From: CAWAND01 sp963797485
Lineage (GTDB): Bacteria; Chloroflexota; Anaerolineae; Anaerolineales; E44-bin32
Length of the DNA: 64,000 nucleotides
Direction of reading: 5' to 3'
Assembly: GCA_963797485.1 (NCBI GenBank)
Contig: CAWCPF010000002.1
Span: forward strand, 496,001 to 560,000
This document shows, in pieces, positions 35,075-44,404 of the stretch. The position numbers and the translations under genes were made by a program. Below the pieces are notes generated by a model. That model saw only the letters and a list, made by a program, of their open reading frames with translations, was not told the DNA's origin and ran no database searches. Positions within the stretch are counted from its first letter, which is position 1, and each line of letters starts with the position of its first letter.

Positions 35075-37714
35075 CTACGACGAACCATTCTGCCTCCGGA
35101 CTAAACCCCTGACATCCGCGTCGAGCTCGAGAAAAGCCTGCAGAACGGCCGGGTCGAAATGGTGACCACTTTGGTCTTTGAGATAGGCCACCACCTGGTC
35201 GTCGGGCCACGCCGCCCGATATGGGCGATCGGACCGAAGGGCGTCCCACACGTCAACCACGGCGAACACGCGCGCCGGCAGCGGAATGGCCACTCCCCCG
35301 AGCCCGCGGGGATAGCCCGAGCCATCCCATTTCTCATGGTGACAGTAGGGGATGTCCACAGCTGGGCGCAGGAACTCAATCGGCTGGAGGAGCTCAAAGG
35401 CCAATGTCGGGTGTCGGCGCATCACGTTCCACTCCAAATCGGTCAGAGGACCAGGTTTGCGCAGGATTTCATCCGGGATGCCCATCTTGCCGATATCGTG
35501 GAGCAGGGCCCCGCGTCGAATATGGACCAGCTCCATGCGTTCCATACCCACGGCCTGGGCCAGGCGCAGGGTCAGCTCCGTCACCCGCTTGGAATGGCCC
35601 TGGGTTTCCTGGTCGCGCAACTCCAGCGCCTTGGACCAGCCTTCCAGGGTGGTGTCGTAGGCTTCCATGAGATCCAGATTCGACCGTTGGAGCTCGTCAA
35701 ACATCTGCGAGTTATCGATGGCGATGGCAGCCTGGCCGGCCAGGGCCTCCAGAGAAGTCGGTCCATTCCCGATCGGGCGCCAAAGGCGTTCGATTGAAGA
35801 CCTCCAGCACGCCCTGGACGGCGCCCTTGGAAACGAGCGGGACGGCAAAGTAGGATGCGAAACCCTCTTCCTTGAGATGAGGCGATCGCCCGAATTCACC
35901 CTCGGCTGCGGCCAGATTGGGGATGGCCACGATCTCGCGTTCCTGGGCCGCTCTTCCGGCGTTCCCTTCGCCCAGACGCAGACTGGTATGACGCAGGGCG
36001 TCGGTTTTAAAGCCGCGCCCGGCCGCAAACACCAGCCTGCGCGTGTGGGGGTCAAGGTACAAGATGTCGGCGGCGTCGACCTGCAATTCGGTCGCGGCCT
36101 GTTCGAGAAGTACGTTAAAAGTCACGCGGGGATCCAGACTGGCGGTAATGGCCATGTGGATGGCCCGCAGGGCGTTCAGTCGGCGGAGCTGGCTCTCAAT
36201 ACGGGCTTCGGACCGGGCGCGCTCGGTCACGTCCATCAGCGTGCCGATCACCGAGCGGGTGCCGCCCAAGTCCAAGGCCCCTCCCAGGACCTCGAGCTCC
36301 AGCGGTTCGCCCGTCTTGGTCAGACCCCTAAAAGTGTAGTGAATAGACTTAACCTTGCCCGACAGGCGCTGGGCCATATTGTCGGACACAGTTGCTCGAT
36401 CCTCAGGCTGGGTCAGGTCGAGCGGCCCCATCCGTCCAATGATCTCATCCACTGAATAACCGAAGAGGCGGGCCACGACCGGGTTCACATATTGGAAAAT
36501 CCCCCGCTGGATGATGTAGACGCCAACCAGCGCCTCTTCGGCCAGGGCTCGGAAGCGGGCCTCGCTCTCGCGCAAATCCGCCTGAACTCTTGGCCTGCTC
36601 AGCCTGCCGGGACTCGAGGGCGGCGGCCATCTGGTCGAACGCCTGCCCCAAGATCCCAAGCTCGTTCGAACCGGGGGACAGGCCGGCCCGCGCCCTCCAG
36701 CTCGCCTCGCGCCAGCGCCCGGGTCGCGTGCACCATCTTTCGGATGGACTTCAGCAGCAAGGCCTCGCTGCCAAAGTAAGCCAGAATCAACCCGGCCAGG
36801 GTGGCCACGGCCAGAGTCGCCAGTTGCCGTGTGGCGGTTTGATTGGCCTGCGCGAAGGCCGCGGCCGTGGGGATGCCGACCGCCAGGTAGGCCACGCTGG
36901 CAGTCCCGGCGCGCAAGGTGGTAAAACCATACAGGCGTGGACTGCCATCCAAACCGTTGACTTCGGCGGTTCCCCGATCGGGCGCGGTCTTGAGAAACTG
37001 GAACAAGGCTGTGTCGGCGATGGGCTGCCCCACGAACGCTTGAGCCGTCGGGAACCTGGCCAGCAAAGTGCCCTGGCGATCGATGACGGTCAGCGTCGAG
37101 CCTGGCGGGAGAGATGCCTGGGCGGCGAGGTCGTTTAGCCGCTGCAGATCGAGCGCGGCGAAAACGACGCCCACGGCTGTTCCGTTGTCTGACACCAATG
37201 GATAGCCGAAGTTGAGGCTGGCCAGTCCGGTGACGCGGCCAATCTGGTAATCCCCCGCCGAAAACTCGCCGCTTGCCAACGCATCCACAAAATAAGTGCG
37301 GTCGCTCACATTCGTGGGCGCGCTCACGGGGAGGGCACTGCACACCAGATCACCGTCCAGATTGATCATCCCCAGGTTGGCGATGAAATCGTAGGGCGCC
37401 CGCAACAGCGCCATCATCGAACTGCAGTCTGCGGGGGAAGACGACGTGACTCCCGGCAAGCTTGAGACGACCATGAGCAGGCTGCGGATTTGCTCGATCT
37501 GCCGGTCCTGCTCCGCCGCCGCCTGCTCCGCCACCCTGAGCGCCTCGGCTTGAGCCTGAAGCGAATCGGCTTGGCGTTCATTCATGTTTGTTAGCAGAAT
37601 CAAAATCAAGAAAGGGAACAACGCCAGCAGCACGAGCCCCATCAGGCGGCCGCGGACCGTGTTCAGCCGATCGCGCATTCGGCGGCTCATCTCCGACTGC
37701 TTTCCCTCGTCCAA
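35075..37714 (-). CDS. Membrane sensor with Cache, HAMP, PAS, GAF and HD-GYP domains, three frameshifts
   Basis: A c-di-GMP phosphodiesterase-type protein of ~878 residues once repaired. Order: membrane helix (LMGLVLLALFPFLILILLT), extracellular Cache-like domain (LGMINLDGDLVCS), second helix, HAMP (NELGILGQAFDQMAAALESR), PAS (ESEARFRALAEEALVGVYII), GAF (FNVLLEQAATELQVDAADIL), and HD-GYP (HSKRVTELTLRLAQ, GALLHDIGKMGIPDEIL, HHEKWDGSGYPRGL). Single extra bases near 36675, 36602 and 35768 break the frame. The HD and GYP motifs are intact, suggesting activity. It stands alone, with a terminator ahead of it. Confidence 0.85.
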
Positions 37715-37762
37715 TACACTCTCAGCTCCAACACGCCTTCAGGCTCTCCTTAAATACGACAA

Positions 37763-37783
37763 GGAGACCCATAATGGGTCTCC
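37763..37783 (-). terminator. Intrinsic terminator after ABC permease
   Basis: Perfect 8-bp stem GGAGACCC (37763-37770) / GGGTCTCC (37776-37783) with loop ATAAT; on the minus strand TTGTCGTATTT follows. It lies 120 bases past the permease stop. Confidence 0.65.
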
Positions 37784-37901
37784 CTCCGGCGGCACTCACC
37801 TCACGAAGCTAAGGTATCACTCCCGGCTCAACGCAAACTCAGCCTGAGGAAGCTGGCGCAGCCCAGCCAGAGGCGGGATCGGGTTTGGGGATAGACCGGG
37901 G

Positions 37902-38696
37902 TCAATCCTGACGGGCGAACAGCCACACACCGGGAATGAGGAACGCCAGACTGAAGGCCAGCATGACCAAAACGTTGATAAGCACCGGATGCAGCCTGAC
38001 AGCCTGAAGAGCGGCGGATGACACACTGCTTACGAGCATGATCGAGCGCAGGGGATCCACGCCGTAGGTGACCGGGTCCGCTGCTGCCAGCACTCTCATC
38101 CAAACCGGGACTCCCTGCAGGGGGAAGAAGGCGCTGGAAAGGAAGAACAGCGGCAGCAGCACGAAGTTCATCACCATATGGAACCCTTCCATGGATCGCT
38201 GCCTGGCCGCCAGCAGCAAACCCAGCGAGGTTAACATGGCGGCCAGCAGGACAAGCAGCCCCAACAGACTGGCGACCTGCCCCAAATCCAACCTCACCCC
38301 CAGGACGGGGGCGAGCAAGAGCATGACGGCGCCTTGCAATGTCGCCACCGTGGTGCCTCCGGCCACCTTGCCAAGCGCCACCGACACGCTTGAGGCCGGG
38401 GTGACCTGAACCTCCTTGAGGAAGCCAAACTGCCGGTCCCACACAATCGACACCGCCGAATAGACGGCCGTGAAGAGCACCGTCATCGCCAGGACACCGG
38501 GGAAGAAGAACTGGCTGAACCCGATTTCGCCGCCGCCGAGGTTGGCCATGGAAGGTGAAAACCCGGCCCCGAACAAGATCAAGAATAACAACGGCTGTCC
38601 GATGGACGAGATGATTCTGGCCCGGTCGCGCACAAAGCGGAGCATGTCCCAATTCCAGATGGTGTAGGCGGTGCGGATGTCCTGGCCCAGATCCAT
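37902..38696 (-). CDS. ABC-2 type permease, DrrB-like
   Basis: 264 residues, six helices; starts MDLGQDIRTAYTIWNWDMLRF, with IVWDRQFGFLKEVQVTPASS and LLPLFFLSSAFFPLQGVPVW, the signature of the daunorubicin-type ABC-2 family. Pairs with the ATPase encoded 10 bases upstream. Its substrate could be a drug or a lipid. Confidence 0.9.
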   Translation of the reverse strand: MDLGQDIRTAYTIWNWDMLRFVRDRARIISSIGQPLLFLILFGAGFSPSMANLGGGEIGFSQFFFPGVLAMTVLFTAVYSAVSIVWDRQFGFLKEVQVTPASSVSVALGKVAGGTTVATLQGAVMLLLAPVLGVRLDLGQVASLLGLLVLLAAMLTSLGLLLAARQRSMEGFHMVMNFVLLPLFFLSSAFFPLQGVPVWMRVLAAADPVTYGVDPLRSIMLVSSVSSAALQAVRLHPVLINVLVMLAFSLAFLIPGVWLFARQD

Positions 38697-38705
38697 GGGG
38701 TTACC

Positions 38706-39734
38706 TCATGCCCGGCGGCGGCGCCGGGCACCGCGTCCGTCGGGTGGGCGCGGATCGTCATCCCGCATAGCCCTCCCGGTGAGCTTTATAAAGACATCCT
38801 CCAAGGTCGGCCTGCGAAGCCGGACGCTGGTGACATCGATGGCCGCCGGCTCCGAGGTGACGACCGCCAGCAGTCTGGCCAGGATCTGCTCGGCCTGTGG
38901 CACTTCGACGATCACCTGGCCGTCCGGTCCGAGGCGCGCCGGCAGCGACAGTTGTGTGGTGAGACGCTGCACGGCGGCTTCAGCATCGGAGGCCTCGATC
39001 CAAATCACATCGCCGCCCACAAGGCTCTTCAGGGCCGACGGCGTGTCCAGGGCCACGATTTGTCCATGATCGATCACAGCCACCCGGTCACAGTGCTCGG
39101 CCTCATCCATAGTGTGGGTGGTCATGAAGATGGTGACGCCTTTGGCCGCGCCCAGAAGGAGAAGGTACTCCCAGATGTGACGCCGGGTTTGCGGGTCCAA
39201 TCCAAGTGTGGGCTCATCCAGGAAAAGCACTTTCGGGTCGTGCAGCAGCCCTCTGGCGACCTCCAGCCGGCGCTTCATGCCGCCCGAATAAGCCTCGACA
39301 CGGTCGTTGGCTCGGTCGGTGAGTTCGACAAGCTCCAAGAGTTCGGCGGCGCGTTCCTGGAAGGCCGTCCGGCTCATCCCATACAGACGGGCATGAAAAC
39401 GCAGGTTTTCCAACCCCGTGAGCTGCTCGTCGAGACTCGACTCCTGGAAGACCAGCCCGATCCGCCGGCGAACGGCGCGCCTTCGGGTGGTAATGTCCTG
39501 GCCATCGATCAGCGCCGAGCCGGAGGTGGGCCGGAGCAGCGTGGTCAGCATTTGAATGGTCGTGGTCTTTCCCGCCCCGTTGGGCCCGAGAAAACCGAAA
39601 ATCTCCCCAGCCGCCACCGTGAAGCTGACGCCGTCGACCGCCAATGTGCCCCCGTAGCGCTTGACGAGCGACTCGGCCCGGATCATAGCCGGCCCCGGCG
39701 CGACCCGGCTTGCGTCGGGCTGGCTCAGCGACAC
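38706..39734 (-). CDS. ABC exporter ATPase, DrrA-like
   Basis: 342 residues. Walker A GPNGAGKTTTIQMLTTLL, Q-loop VFQESSLDEQLTG, signature YSGGMKRRLEVARGLL, Walker B VLFLDEPTLGLDPQTR, and a C-terminal domain typical of DrrA. Starts at GTG 39734 (overlapping the previous stop by 10 bases) or ATG 39686 (MIRAESLVKRYG). Confidence 0.9.
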   Translation of the reverse strand: MSLSQPDASRVAPGPAMIRAESLVKRYGGTLAVDGVSFTVAAGEIFGFLGPNGAGKTTTIQMLTTLLRPTSGSALIDGQDITTRRRAVRRRIGLVFQESSLDEQLTGLENLRFHARLYGMSRTAFQERAAELLELVELTDRANDRVEAYSGGMKRRLEVARGLLHDPKVLFLDEPTLGLDPQTRRHIWEYLLLLGAAKGVTIFMTTHTMDEAEHCDRVAVIDHGQIVALDTPSALKSLVGGDVIWIEASDAEAAVQRLTTQLSLPARLGPDGQVIVEVPQAEQILARLLAVVTSEPAAIDVTSVRLRRPTLEDVFIKLTGRAMRDDDPRPPDGRGARRRRRA

Positions 39735-41482
39735 AGCAGCACCGGCACCTGGGAGCAGCGCAGCACCTCATCGACGGCGCTCCCCAGCACGGCTTCCACC
39801 ATCGGGCTGGCGCCGTAGCCACCCATCACGACCAGATCGGCGTGCGCCTCGGTAGAAACGCTCAAGATGGCTTCGGCCGCCTCCCCCGTCTGCTCCCGAA
39901 TGGCACTTGTGACCCCGTGCCGCGCCAGATAGATCTGTGCCTCATCGGCGGCTTCGGCCATACCCTGGCCGCGTTCATCCACCGCCAGCACCAGTACTTC
40001 GGCCCCCCAGGCGCCGCCCATGTAAGCGGCCACATACAACCCCTCCCGCGCTTTGGGGCTTCCATCAAAAGCCAAAAGCACTTTCCCGAATGCGGTGGCT
40101 CCGTGCGGCACGGCCAGAATTGGGCGCGGGCATCGCCGAATTAGATTCCGGAAACCGGACGCCAGGCGGCTTACACCCGAGGGAGCCGGCGGGTGGGCCA
40201 GGCTGACAACGGCCAAATCCGTCCATGCCGCCCGATCGCAGATCTTGCGCGTCGCCGGCCCGACATCGATCGCCAGATTGCCTTCGATTCCCGCCTGGCG
40301 GCAGCGTCCCTCGAAGGTCTCCCTGAGCCTATGCACGCGCTCGGAATCGGCCTCGTCAGGATGAGCAATGAGGTGCAGGCCCAGGACGCGCCCGCCTTCG
40401 CGTTGCGCAATCTCAAGGCCTTCGGTCAGGGCCTCCCAGCCGGGTTCATCGCCTCGGAGCGGAACGAGGACGTCCTCAAACATCCGATCATCGCGGCGCA
40501 GTCGGGCGCGTTCTCGCCGCCATTCTCCAGGCGGCGGTCCCGGGTTCAGTTCGGCCGGGATGACCGAGCCAAGCAGCTTCTCGCCGATTTGCTCAGCCAC
40601 CCGATCGGGGCGCGGGCTGTGTTGTGCCGCCAGGTCCTGGGCGGCTTGCCCGGTCTCCACCTGCCACCCCAGCGACTGCTCGAGGTCGGCTCGGTGCTCT
40701 GCGATCCACAGGTACAAGTCCGCCTCGGTCCGTCCGGGGAAATCCATCAGCAATCCGTGGCTGCGGATGACCTCGATCACCGGCAGATAGACCTGGTCGT
40801 ACCAGTGGGCCACGGCCTCGGCATAGGAGACATCCCGCTGCATGTCCAGCCCCATGAAATAGCGGTGGACATCGATATGCTCCTCCAGGACCGGGTACTT
40901 GCCGGCCTCCGTCAAGTTCCAGTCGGCCCCCGGCCGAAGTTCGTCAAGCCGGGTCCGTGCGAGGAACTGGGCATACTCGGCTTTGAGGATCAGCTCCTCG
41001 GGCCGCACGTCCGGCTCGAGCGGAAGCTTGACATCCACTTCAGTGACGTAGCCCTCGATCGACTTGGCCCCCAGAGAGCGCGCCACCGACACACGGTGGT
41101 GGCCGTCCCGGACAAAGAACGCGTCCCCGATCTTGTACACCTCGATCGGCGGCAGGCCGGTCAGGCTCTCCGACATGGCTTTGACTCGGGCCCAGCGCTG
41201 GCCCTGCGAATCGTCCAGCGGCAGAAAGGTGCGGCTGAAATCAGCGTAGCGGCCGACGCTGCCGACAATGGCGTCGAGCGGAATCTCCTGCAAGCCGCGT
41301 GGCAGCCCAGAGATGCCGCGCAGGCTTTCCCGGACCTGCTCGAAGGAAAGCAGCTCGGTCGGCTGGCCGGTCAGCCGCGCCATGACGCGCTGCAGCGCAG
41401 CGCGTTGGCGGGCACCACGAAAGTCGCGGACAGCCAGGGCAAATTCGCGCGCACTCGGTTCAGCCACGCCTCGGCCTCCCAC
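39725..41482 (-). CDS. Fusion of ParB/Srx-like domain and two UspA-like domains
   Basis: 585 residues; GTG 41467 after GGGAGG may be the true start. N-terminal: a ParB/sulfiredoxin-like region with FVRDGHHRVSVARSLGAKS (about residue 124), the phosphate/CTP-binding loop of that superfamily, and a long helical middle region. C-terminal: two UspA folds, FEDVLVPLRGDEPGWEALTE (about 318) and GKVLLAFDGSPKAREGL (about 456), ending VVMGGYGASPMVEAVLGSAV, which contains the UspA ATP-binding G-rich motif. An ATP-controlled regulator is a guess. A TTGTGAA-type palindrome lies upstream. Confidence 0.75.
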   Translation of the reverse strand: MGGRGVAEPSAREFALAVRDFRGARQRAALQRVMARLTGQPTELLSFEQVRESLRGISGLPRGLQEIPLDAIVGSVGRYADFSRTFLPLDDSQGQRWARVKAMSESLTGLPPIEVYKIGDAFFVRDGHHRVSVARSLGAKSIEGYVTEVDVKLPLEPDVRPEELILKAEYAQFLARTRLDELRPGADWNLTEAGKYPVLEEHIDVHRYFMGLDMQRDVSYAEAVAHWYDQVYLPVIEVIRSHGLLMDFPGRTEADLYLWIAEHRADLEQSLGWQVETGQAAQDLAAQHSPRPDRVAEQIGEKLLGSVIPAELNPGPPPGEWRRERARLRRDDRMFEDVLVPLRGDEPGWEALTEGLEIAQREGGRVLGLHLIAHPDEADSERVHRLRETFEGRCRQAGIEGNLAIDVGPATRKICDRAAWTDLAVVSLAHPPAPSGVSRLASGFRNLIRRCPRPILAVPHGATAFGKVLLAFDGSPKAREGLYVAAYMGGAWGAEVLVLAVDERGQGMAEAADEAQIYLARHGVTSAIREQTGEAAEAILSVSTEAHADLVVMGGYGASPMVEAVLGSAVDEVLRCSQVPVLLCR

Positions 41483-41616
41483 ACGGCGGTCCTTCAGGGG
41501 CCGGAAAGCCAGATCGGCCGCCGGCGCGGATCTCGGCCTCTATCCTACCGCGACCGGCCCTGCCCCACAGGCCGAACTTGCGCCCGGCTAGGGGCTGCCG
41601 TCCGAGACGCAACCGC

Positions 41617-41634
41617 TTGTGAAAAATTTCACAA
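41617..41634. promoter_or_regulatory. TTGTGAA-N4-TTCACAA palindrome upstream of the ParB-UspA fusion gene
   Basis: Perfect match to the Rex consensus and also to the CRP form TGTGA-N6-TCACA. It is 135-150 bases upstream of the fusion gene start and 12 bases past... the SDR stop side, in the gap between the two minus-strand genes. No pairing beyond the core, so a protein site is more likely than a terminator. Confidence 0.5.
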
Positions 41635-41645
41635 CTTGAAGGGCA

Positions 41646-42428
41646 CTAATCAGAGGCGAGCGACTGCAGGCGCGCATCGTCCCAGGCGACGAACTCGCCG
41701 CTCATTGACGCCGGCGAGAACAGGCACAGCCGAGCCAAGGCGCGGCCCGGCAGCTCGGGGCTGAGAAGCTCGCCCTGCTCGAACGCACGCACGAAGCTGG
41801 CGTACGCCTCGGGCGCCATGCTGTCCTGCCCATGCCGGCGGATGTCGGCCTGCATCTGCGTATCAACACGGCCCGGCCGCAAGCTCACCGCGGTCACCGT
41901 CGGTTCCTCGACAGCCAACTGGCGCGTGAAATGGTTCAGGGCCGCTTTGGAGATATCGTAGGCTCCCCAGCCGCCAACGGCGCGCTCGGCCGCACCGCTG
42001 GACACATTCACGACCCGTCCGGCGGTCTGTCTCAGCCACGGCAGGGCTTCAGCCGTCAATAGGACGGGGGCCAGGACATTGATCTCCCAGACCGCTTCCC
42101 AGGACTCCGCCTGCGCCTCGGCCACCGGCGCCAGCGGCCCGAGCACACCGGCATTGTTGGCCAGTGCCTGGAGGGCGCCATAGGTTTGTATGGCGGCCTG
42201 CACCAGGCCGCGGCGCACCTCCGCATGGCGGATATCGCCGGGTACGCTGATGGCACGTCCGCCCAAATGTCCCACGGCTTGCACCACGGCTTCGAGTTCT
42301 TCGCCAGATCGCCCGCTCAGCACCACCGGAGCGCCCAGACCGGCCAGGTGTCTGGCGGCTGCCGCGCCCAGGCCCGCGAGGCTCCGGTCACAATGACCGC
42401 CCCTGAATTCGGGCTGATGTGATCCCAT
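41646..42428 (-). CDS. Short-chain dehydrogenase/reductase, N-terminal frame disturbance
   Basis: 260 residues, NAD(P)-dependent oxidoreductase. Catalytic motifs: NNAGVL, NVSSGAAE (Ser), YDISKAAL (Tyr-x3-Lys). The glycine-rich cofactor loop is not readable in the main frame (GGHCDRSLAGLG), but the adjacent frame reads SGAVIVTGASR; an extra base near 42410 and a missing one near 42372 would restore TGASRGLG. The substrate is unknown. Confidence 0.85.
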   Translation of the reverse strand: MGSHQPEFRGGHCDRSLAGLGAAAARHLAGLGAPVVLSGRSGEELEAVVQAVGHLGGRAISVPGDIRHAEVRRGLVQAAIQTYGALQALANNAGVLGPLAPVAEAQAESWEAVWEINVLAPVLLTAEALPWLRQTAGRVVNVSSGAAERAVGGWGAYDISKAALNHFTRQLAVEEPTVTAVSLRPGRVDTQMQADIRRHGQDSMAPEAYASFVRAFEQGELLSPELPGRALARLCLFSPASMSGEFVAWDDARLQSLASD

Positions 42429-42747
42429 CATCGCCTCCTAAATGCCGGCATGGCGCCTGTCAATAAGATGGCTCGGGCTGAATTGAGCCTGGCGTCAGGC
42501 ACCGGGCTAGGCTTAGCGGCGTAGCTGATGGCAGGCTGGTTGGCAGGGCATGTCGGCCGGGTTTGCCGGGCGGCCAGCCGAGATGATCGCCGCGGACATG
42601 CGTTCGCCCACGCATTTGGACCGCAGGCGGCGTCCTCGGCGCGTGGCGGCCCGGAGGGCATGCACGCATGAGCCGGGGGTTCGGGCCGAGGTCGACGCGT
42701 GCCTGACCCCGTCCAGGCTGTTCGGGGGTTGTTCGGGAGGTCTCGAC
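42429..42747. other. 319-base gap, nothing assigned
   Basis: No convincing gene, hairpin with T-run, or known RNA. It separates the SDR start from the stop of the second aminopeptidase gene, so it probably holds the SDR promoter. Confidence 0.5.
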
Positions 42748-43876
42748 CTACAAGACGAAACGGCCGTCCTTGTAGACCACATCCCCGTCGGCCGTGATCT
42801 GAGCTTCTGTGCGCATGTCACAGATCATGTCCCAGTGGATGGCACTTTGATTCTTACTCCCCGTTTCCGGGTAGCCTGAACCGAGCGCCATGTGGAAGCT
42901 GCCGCCGATCTTCTCGTCAAACAGAATATTGCCGGTATGACGCTGGATGCCGTAGTTGGTGCCGATGGCGAATTCCCCCACGTAGCGCGCTCCGGCGTCG
43001 GTGCCCAGGCTGCCCTCGAGGAAAGCCTGATTCTCGCGGGCGGTGGATTTCGACCACCTGACCGGCCTCGAATTGCAGCCGCACGCCGTTGACCTCCTGC
43101 CCCAGATGGATGGCGGGATAGGTGAACTCCACCCAGCCGTTGATCGAGTCCTCCACCGGGCCGGTGTAGATCTCTCCATCCGGCATGTTGTTGAGCCCGG
43201 AGGCATTCACGAAGGTCCGGCCCAGGATCGACAGCCTCAGGTCGCAGTTGGGGCCTTGCAGGTGAACCTGATCGTGTCCTTCGAGCGCCTTGATGAACGT
43301 CTGCTGCTCGGTATGAACGCGCTTCCAGTAGGCGACCGGGTCCTCACCCGAGTCATCCACGCGACACGCGCCGTAGACGAAGGCCTCATATTCCGAGAAG
43401 CTCAGCTCCGCGTCCTGGGCGTAGGCCTCGGTCGGATGCAGCGTGGTGACCCACTTGAATTCCCCTGAGCCCCCGCGGCTGAACTGCGCGTTCAAGATCG
43501 GCTTCACGGCCGACTGCCGGCGGGCCATACGCTGCGGATCGGCATTCGTCAGGGAACGCGTGTTGGTTTGGGAGTGGATGCGAATGCGTCCCTCGAAAGC
43601 CTCATAGGCATGCACCAGAAAGGGGGGCGCGAAGTCAAGCTGGTCATCATTCGCCTGCTGGATGAAGATGTCATCTATGCCGGCATACGTTTGCATACCG
43701 GACAATGAGAGCGCCAACTGAGGATGGCCGCCGGCTTGCAGAACACGTGAGAAAACCTCCCTCACCAGCGGCTCGGCCGCCGGCTCGGCCTCGATCACCA
43801 CCCGGTCGCCCGGCGCAACGCGGACCGAATGATCGACAAGCACCTGCGCGTGACGCTCAACCCTGGGGTCGGTCAT
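42748..43876 (-). CDS. M29-family aminopeptidase, second copy, one frameshift
   Basis: ATG 43876 has GGAG six bases upstream; it starts MTDPRVERHAQVLVDHSVRV. Conserved points: RLSILGRTFVNASGLNNMPDGEIYT, YVGEFAIGTNYGI, DEKIGGSFHMALG and AIHWDMICDMR. An extra base near 43047 breaks the frame after GQVVEI, and TARENQAFLEGSL continues in the next. Repaired length 375 residues. A divergent paralogue of the enzyme at 2.6-3.9 kb; likely cytoplasmic. Confidence 0.85.
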
Positions 43877-43936
43877 ACTGTCTCCATGAAGTCGTCGTTG
43901 GGAAGGCCTTCCCCCAGGGGCAGGATTCGGCACTGC

Positions 43937-44362
43937 TCAGGCACGGCGGACCGCGTACGGATCAGCATCCGTGACGGGGTCACTCGGATGGCTGGAATTC
44001 CACATCTGGGCCAGCCGCTCCACGGGGATCCCGATGTTTTCCCGCCGGGTGATGCCGGCGCGATAGGCGTCAGGTTCACTCATTCGGTTCGTGAGGGCCG
44101 GGTCGATATCCAGCCTAGCGTCAATCTTGCCCTGCAGATCGATCGTTGGCCTGAGGCTCCCCGTCCCCGGAAACTCGATCGGACGTCCCCGAACGAGGAA
44201 CCAGAACACGGCTTCAGGTAAACCGCTCAGGACTTGCCGGACCTGCTCCGGCTCGATCCCGGCGCGCTCGGCCAGATAGGCGCTCAACTCGTCGGGTGGT
44301 ACCGGTGTCTGCAGGTCGATCTGCGGCGAATAGGCTACAACGGCGTCGCGAAGGCTGGCCAT
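43937..44362 (-). CDS. Possible HU/IHF-like DNA-binding protein
   Basis: 141 residues. The arrangement of two short helices (LAERAGIEPEQVRQVLSGLPEAVFWFLVRGRPIEFPGTGSL) resembles the HU-like fold, in which a beta arm follows a GxGxx turn. I do not recognise a named family. It is on the same strand as, and 42 bases after, the FAD oxidoreductase gene and 60 bases ahead of the aminopeptidase. Confidence 0.5.
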   Translation of the reverse strand: MASLRDAVVAYSPQIDLQTPVPPDELSAYLAERAGIEPEQVRQVLSGLPEAVFWFLVRGRPIEFPGTGSLRPTIDLQGKIDARLDIDPALTNRMSEPDAYRAGITRRENIGIPVERLAQMWNSSHPSDPVTDADPYAVRRA

Positions 44363-44404
44363 AGGTGTCCTCCGAAAGCTTGTTCGCTGGCGGGCAGGTC
44401 CGAG

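Noticed and set aside
42429..42747. Small minus-strand open frames in the gap
   Set aside because: Composition is biased to Arg, Pro and Ala, with no ribosome site or known motif.
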